Assembly (NCBI RefSeq): GCF_014648175.1 | Contig: NZ_BMQP01000003.1 | Span: 279,600-322,127 of the forward strand | DNA: 42,528 nucleotides | Direction of reading: 5' to 3' | Source of the DNA: Planobispora rosea | GTDB taxonomy: Bacteria; Actinomycetota; Actinomycetes; Streptosporangiales; Streptosporangiaceae | Shown: one piece after another, positions 32,364-42,528 of the stretch | Position numbering within the stretch: the stretch's first letter is position 1 | Layout: the number at the start of each line of letters is the position of its first letter | Made by a program: the position numbers and the translations under genes | Notes under the pieces: model-generated | Seen by the model: the letters and a program-made list of their open reading frames with translations, nothing else | Told to the model about the DNA's origin: nothing | Database searches by the model: none

Positions 32364-34999
32364 TGTCCGGTCGGCCGCTGTCGGGTCCGCGGCCCGGCCG
32401 CCGGAGGTCCGGTGTGGTGCCCGGGCTGTTGCCGGGCCGTCCGGACTCCCCGCCGCCCGGTCGTCCGGGCTCCCCGCGTCCCGGCGGCGCGGACGTCCCG
32501 CGTCCCGACGGCCCGGGGCCCCCGCCGTCCGGTCACCGGGATTGCCTGCGTCCCGGTGGGCCGGAACCCGGTCGCCCGGACGACTCTCCGCCGCCCGGCC
32601 GCCCCTGGTCCGGCCGGACGATCGCCGGCCTGCTGTGCGGGCGCCGTACCAAGTGGCTGGTGCTGGTCGTCTGGCTGGGCGTCATCGCCGTCGCCGGGTC
32701 CTTCGCCGGGCGGCTGGAGTCGGTGCAGAAGGACGACATCGCCGCCTACCTGCCCGGCAGCGCCGACTCCGCGCAGGCGGTCAAGCGCATCCTCGGCATG
32801 CAGGGCGAGAACCTCTCCCCCGCGACGCTCGTCTACGAGCGGCGGGGCGGCATCACCCGAGCCGACCAGGACGAGATCGCCCGCGACATGAAGGCGTTCG
32901 CCGGGATCGACGGGGTGGTCGCCGAGCTGCCCACGCCGACCGGGGGCAGGACCTTCGACCGTGACGACCTCGACCGGGAGCTGAAGCCGTACCGCGACGC
33001 GAAGGGGAACCTGCCCGAGCAGCTCCAGGCCGTGGAGAGGAAGCTCCGGATCCCCAAACTGACCAAGACCATCAAGCTGCTCGTCGCGCAGAAGTCCAAG
33101 GACGGCGAGGCCGTCCAGGTCGTGGTCATCGTGAGGGACCACGGCGGGCGCGAGACCGCCCAGATCATCGACCGGGTGCGGAGGGTCCTCGACGACGGGC
33201 GCCCGGCCGGGCTGGCCGCGCACATCACCGGCATGGTCGGCTTCCAGGCCGACGCGCTGGCGGTCTTCTCCACCGTGGACACCGACCTGCTGCTGGCCGC
33301 GATGGGCGTGGCGGTGGTCGTGCTGCTGATCACCTACCGCAGCGCCGTCCTGTGGCTGTTCCCGCTCGGCATCGTGGGGGTCGGGCTGTCGGTCGCGATG
33401 GGGGTGAACTACGGGCTGGCCGCCGCCGGGGTGATCACGGTCAGCAGCGTGGCGGTCTCCCTGCTCATGGTCCTGGTGGTCGGCGCCGGCACCGACTACG
33501 CGCTGCTGATCGTCGCCCGCTACCGGGAGGAGCTGCGCCGCCACGAGGACCGGCACGAGGCCATGGCGATCGCGCTGCGCCGGGCCGGTCCCGCGGTGGT
33601 GGCCAGCGCGGCGACCGTGGTGGCCGGGCTGCTCTGCCTGGTGGTGGCCGAGCTCAACTCCACCAAGGGGCTGGGCCCGGTCTCGGCGGTCGGCGTGACG
33701 AGCGCGATGCTCGCGATGATGACGCTGCTCCCGGCGGTCATGGTGATCTGCGGGCGGTGGGTGTTCTGGCCGATGATCCCGCACTACGACCCGCACGCGG
33801 GCGAGACGGGAGCGGGAGCGGGAGCCGGGGGCGGGGTGTGGGGCAGGCTGGGCCGCCGGATCGCCCGCAACCCCCGCCTGGTGTGGATCGTCACCTTCGC
33901 CGCCCTGGCGGCGTGCGCGACCGGGCTGGCCGCCTACCGGGAGGGCGGCCTGGACAACGCCGACGTGTTCCTCGGCAGGCCCGACTCGGTCGTCGGGCAG
34001 GAGGTCGCCGCCCGGCACTTCCCGGCCGCGACGTCCGACCCGGTCCAGGTCGTCACCACCGAGCAGTACGTCAAGGACGTGATCGTGGACACCGCCCAGC
34101 GGCCCGAGGTCACCGCGATCTCCCTGGGCGCCGCGGGCAACGGCGACATCCTGCTCAACGTGACCGTGCGCTCGGGCGACGGCGAGGAGTCCGAGCGGCA
34201 GGAGGTACTGGCCCTGCGGGACCGGCTGCGCGCCGTGGCCGCCCCCGACGTGAACGTGGGCGGGAACGTCGCGCTCATCGCCGACCTGGAACGGGGCGCG
34301 GAGCGGGACCGCGAGGTGATCATTCCGCTGGTGCTGCTGGTGGTCTTCGCGGTGCTGGCCCTGCTGCTGCGCTCCCTGGTCGCGCCGTTGCTGCTGCTGG
34401 TGACCGTTGTGGTGTCGTTCCTGGCCACGCTGGGGATCAGCGCGCTGGCCTTCACCCACCTGTTCGGCTTCGCCGGGGTGGACCAGGGGTTCGTCCTGCT
34501 GGTCTTCGTGTTCCTGGTGGCGCTGGGCGTGGACTACAACATCTTCCTGATGCACCGGGTGCGCGAGGAGGCCCACCGGCACAGCACGGCGCGCGCCGCG
34601 GTCCTGGGCCTGGAGGCGACCGGCGGGGTGATCACCTCGGCCGGGGTCGTGCTGGCGGGCACCTTCGCGGTGCTCGTGGTGCTCCCGCTCTCCCAGACCG
34701 TGCAGATCGCCTTCTCGGTGGCCGTGGGCGTGCTCCTCGACACGATGATCGTCCGATCGGTGCTGGTCACCGCACTGACCCTGGACGCCGGCGACGCCAT
34801 CTGGTGGCCGGGCCGGCTGGCCCGGGGCTTCCGCTGGTGGCGCGGCGGCACCCCCCTCGCGCGGTTCCGGACCTCGCGGGTGCGGCCCCAGGTGATGCTC
34901 AGGACCCGGCGGGCCGTCCGCCCGCGCGTCATGCTGAGACCGCGTCCCGGCACCGTGGGAAAACGCGAAAGAAGGGAGGGGGAATTTAGCGGCAAGTGA
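32363..34999 (+). CDS. MmpL/RND family lipid exporter
   Basis: An 878-residue protein; the stop of the ACP and the ATG overlap by one base (TGATG). After a Pro/Arg/Gly-rich repetitive tail of about 85 residues comes a first helix WLVLVVWLGVIAVAGS, then a periplasmic loop and two bundles of membrane helices (about 310-460 and 650-830) with MVLVVGAGTDYALLIVARYREEL and VALGVDYNIFLMHRVREEA, the Asp-Tyr pairs expected for MmpL proton relay. It is probably the dedicated exporter of the lipopeptide or its precursor. The N-terminal tail is longer than most family members and looks repeat-expanded. Confidence 0.9.
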   Translation: MSGRPLSGPRPGRRRSGVVPGLLPGRPDSPPPGRPGSPRPGGADVPRPDGPGPPPSGHRDCLRPGGPEPGRPDDSPPPGRPWSGRTIAGLLCGRRTKWLVLVVWLGVIAVAGSFAGRLESVQKDDIAAYLPGSADSAQAVKRILGMQGENLSPATLVYERRGGITRADQDEIARDMKAFAGIDGVVAELPTPTGGRTFDRDDLDRELKPYRDAKGNLPEQLQAVERKLRIPKLTKTIKLLVAQKSKDGEAVQVVVIVRDHGGRETAQIIDRVRRVLDDGRPAGLAAHITGMVGFQADALAVFSTVDTDLLLAAMGVAVVVLLITYRSAVLWLFPLGIVGVGLSVAMGVNYGLAAAGVITVSSVAVSLLMVLVVGAGTDYALLIVARYREELRRHEDRHEAMAIALRRAGPAVVASAATVVAGLLCLVVAELNSTKGLGPVSAVGVTSAMLAMMTLLPAVMVICGRWVFWPMIPHYDPHAGETGAGAGAGGGVWGRLGRRIARNPRLVWIVTFAALAACATGLAAYREGGLDNADVFLGRPDSVVGQEVAARHFPAATSDPVQVVTTEQYVKDVIVDTAQRPEVTAISLGAAGNGDILLNVTVRSGDGEESERQEVLALRDRLRAVAAPDVNVGGNVALIADLERGAERDREVIIPLVLLVVFAVLALLLRSLVAPLLLLVTVVVSFLATLGISALAFTHLFGFAGVDQGFVLLVFVFLVALGVDYNIFLMHRVREEAHRHSTARAAVLGLEATGGVITSAGVVLAGTFAVLVVLPLSQTVQIAFSVAVGVLLDTMIVRSVLVTALTLDAGDAIWWPGRLARGFRWWRGGTPLARFRTSRVRPQVMLRTRRAVRPRVMLRPRPGTVGKRERREGEFSGK

Positions 35000-35012
35000 T
35001 AATCCGGATTAT
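34999..35012. promoter_or_regulatory. 14-bp perfect palindrome at the MmpL/NRPS junction
   Basis: ATAATCCGGATTAT starts at the last base of the MmpL stop codon. The DNA from there to 35100 is markedly AT-rich. It could be an operator for a separate NRPS promoter. Confidence 0.45.
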
Positions 35013-35153
35013 TGCGAGGTAGATCACACCTATGATTTACTTCCGAGTAACAAATAGGGATCAGAGGCATCGCACACAATGCGCTTCCGCCTCTGTGAAG
35101 TGCTGATACGCACACATCCGGCGTTCTCGACGGCCCAGATGGAAAGCGTGGCG

Positions 35154-42528
<7,375 letters not shown>

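Overview
The window is very GC-rich, gene-dense DNA with frequent GTG/TTG starts, 4-bp stop/start overlaps and G/C-ending codons. It also carries a CebR-type operator, an actinobacterial AhpC and MmpL/FAAL/NRPS genes. I infer an actinomycete (Actinomycetota), most likely a filamentous Streptosporangiales-like genus; the genus is a guess. I see no rRNA, tRNA, CRISPR array, insertion sequence or integrase. The whole window reads as chromosome.

Left third (1-15,000): the end of hyuA and all of hyuB (hydantoinase/oxoprolinase type), a DUF3800-like gene, a histidine phosphatase, a large secreted alpha/beta hydrolase, a DUF1772 membrane protein and a P-loop uridine-kinase-like protein. Then comes a CoA-transferase plus fused carboxyltransferase pair, facing an ECF sigma factor with a coupled membrane partner (putative anti-sigma). 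A tightly coupled leftward operon follows: DUF418 membrane protein, nitrilase-family amidohydrolase and two uncharacterised proteins.

Middle third (15,000-30,100): a GH1 beta-glucosidase carries a CebR-type palindrome inside its own 5' coding region. Leftward lie a SWIM zinc-finger protein and a SNF2 helicase, a conserved-looking pair. A leaderless class I aminotransferase, a CDGSH iron-sulfur protein and a leftward mini-operon of methyltransferase, heme-oxygenase-like diiron oxidase (HDO) and family-2 glycosyltransferase come next. They are followed by AhpC behind a 16-bp palindrome, a small membrane protein, a 14-TM drug exporter with a divergent TetR regulator, and a CDF metal exporter with an ArsR/SmtB-type operator.

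Right third (30,230-42,528, running off the end) is the left part of a lipopeptide biosynthetic gene cluster. A fatty-acyl-AMP ligase, a stand-alone acyl carrier protein and an MmpL/RND exporter are arranged stop-to-start. They are followed by a giant NRPS whose frame stays open to the window edge. The visible NRPS order is C(starter-like)-A-T-E-C-A. The first A domain has an aliphatic-type pocket code (resembling Ile) and its residue is epimerised. The second A domain has a textbook serine code. The logic is: FAAL activates and loads a fatty acid on the ACP, the first C domain acylates the first amino acid, the E domain makes it D, serine is added, and MmpL probably exports the product.

Cross-cutting observations: many genes contain short in-frame tandem repeats in loops and linkers, several convergent genes overlap antisense, and several intergenic regions carry clear operator-like dyads. 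Start sites were chosen from Shine-Dalgarno spacing and family N-termini and are stated per gene.
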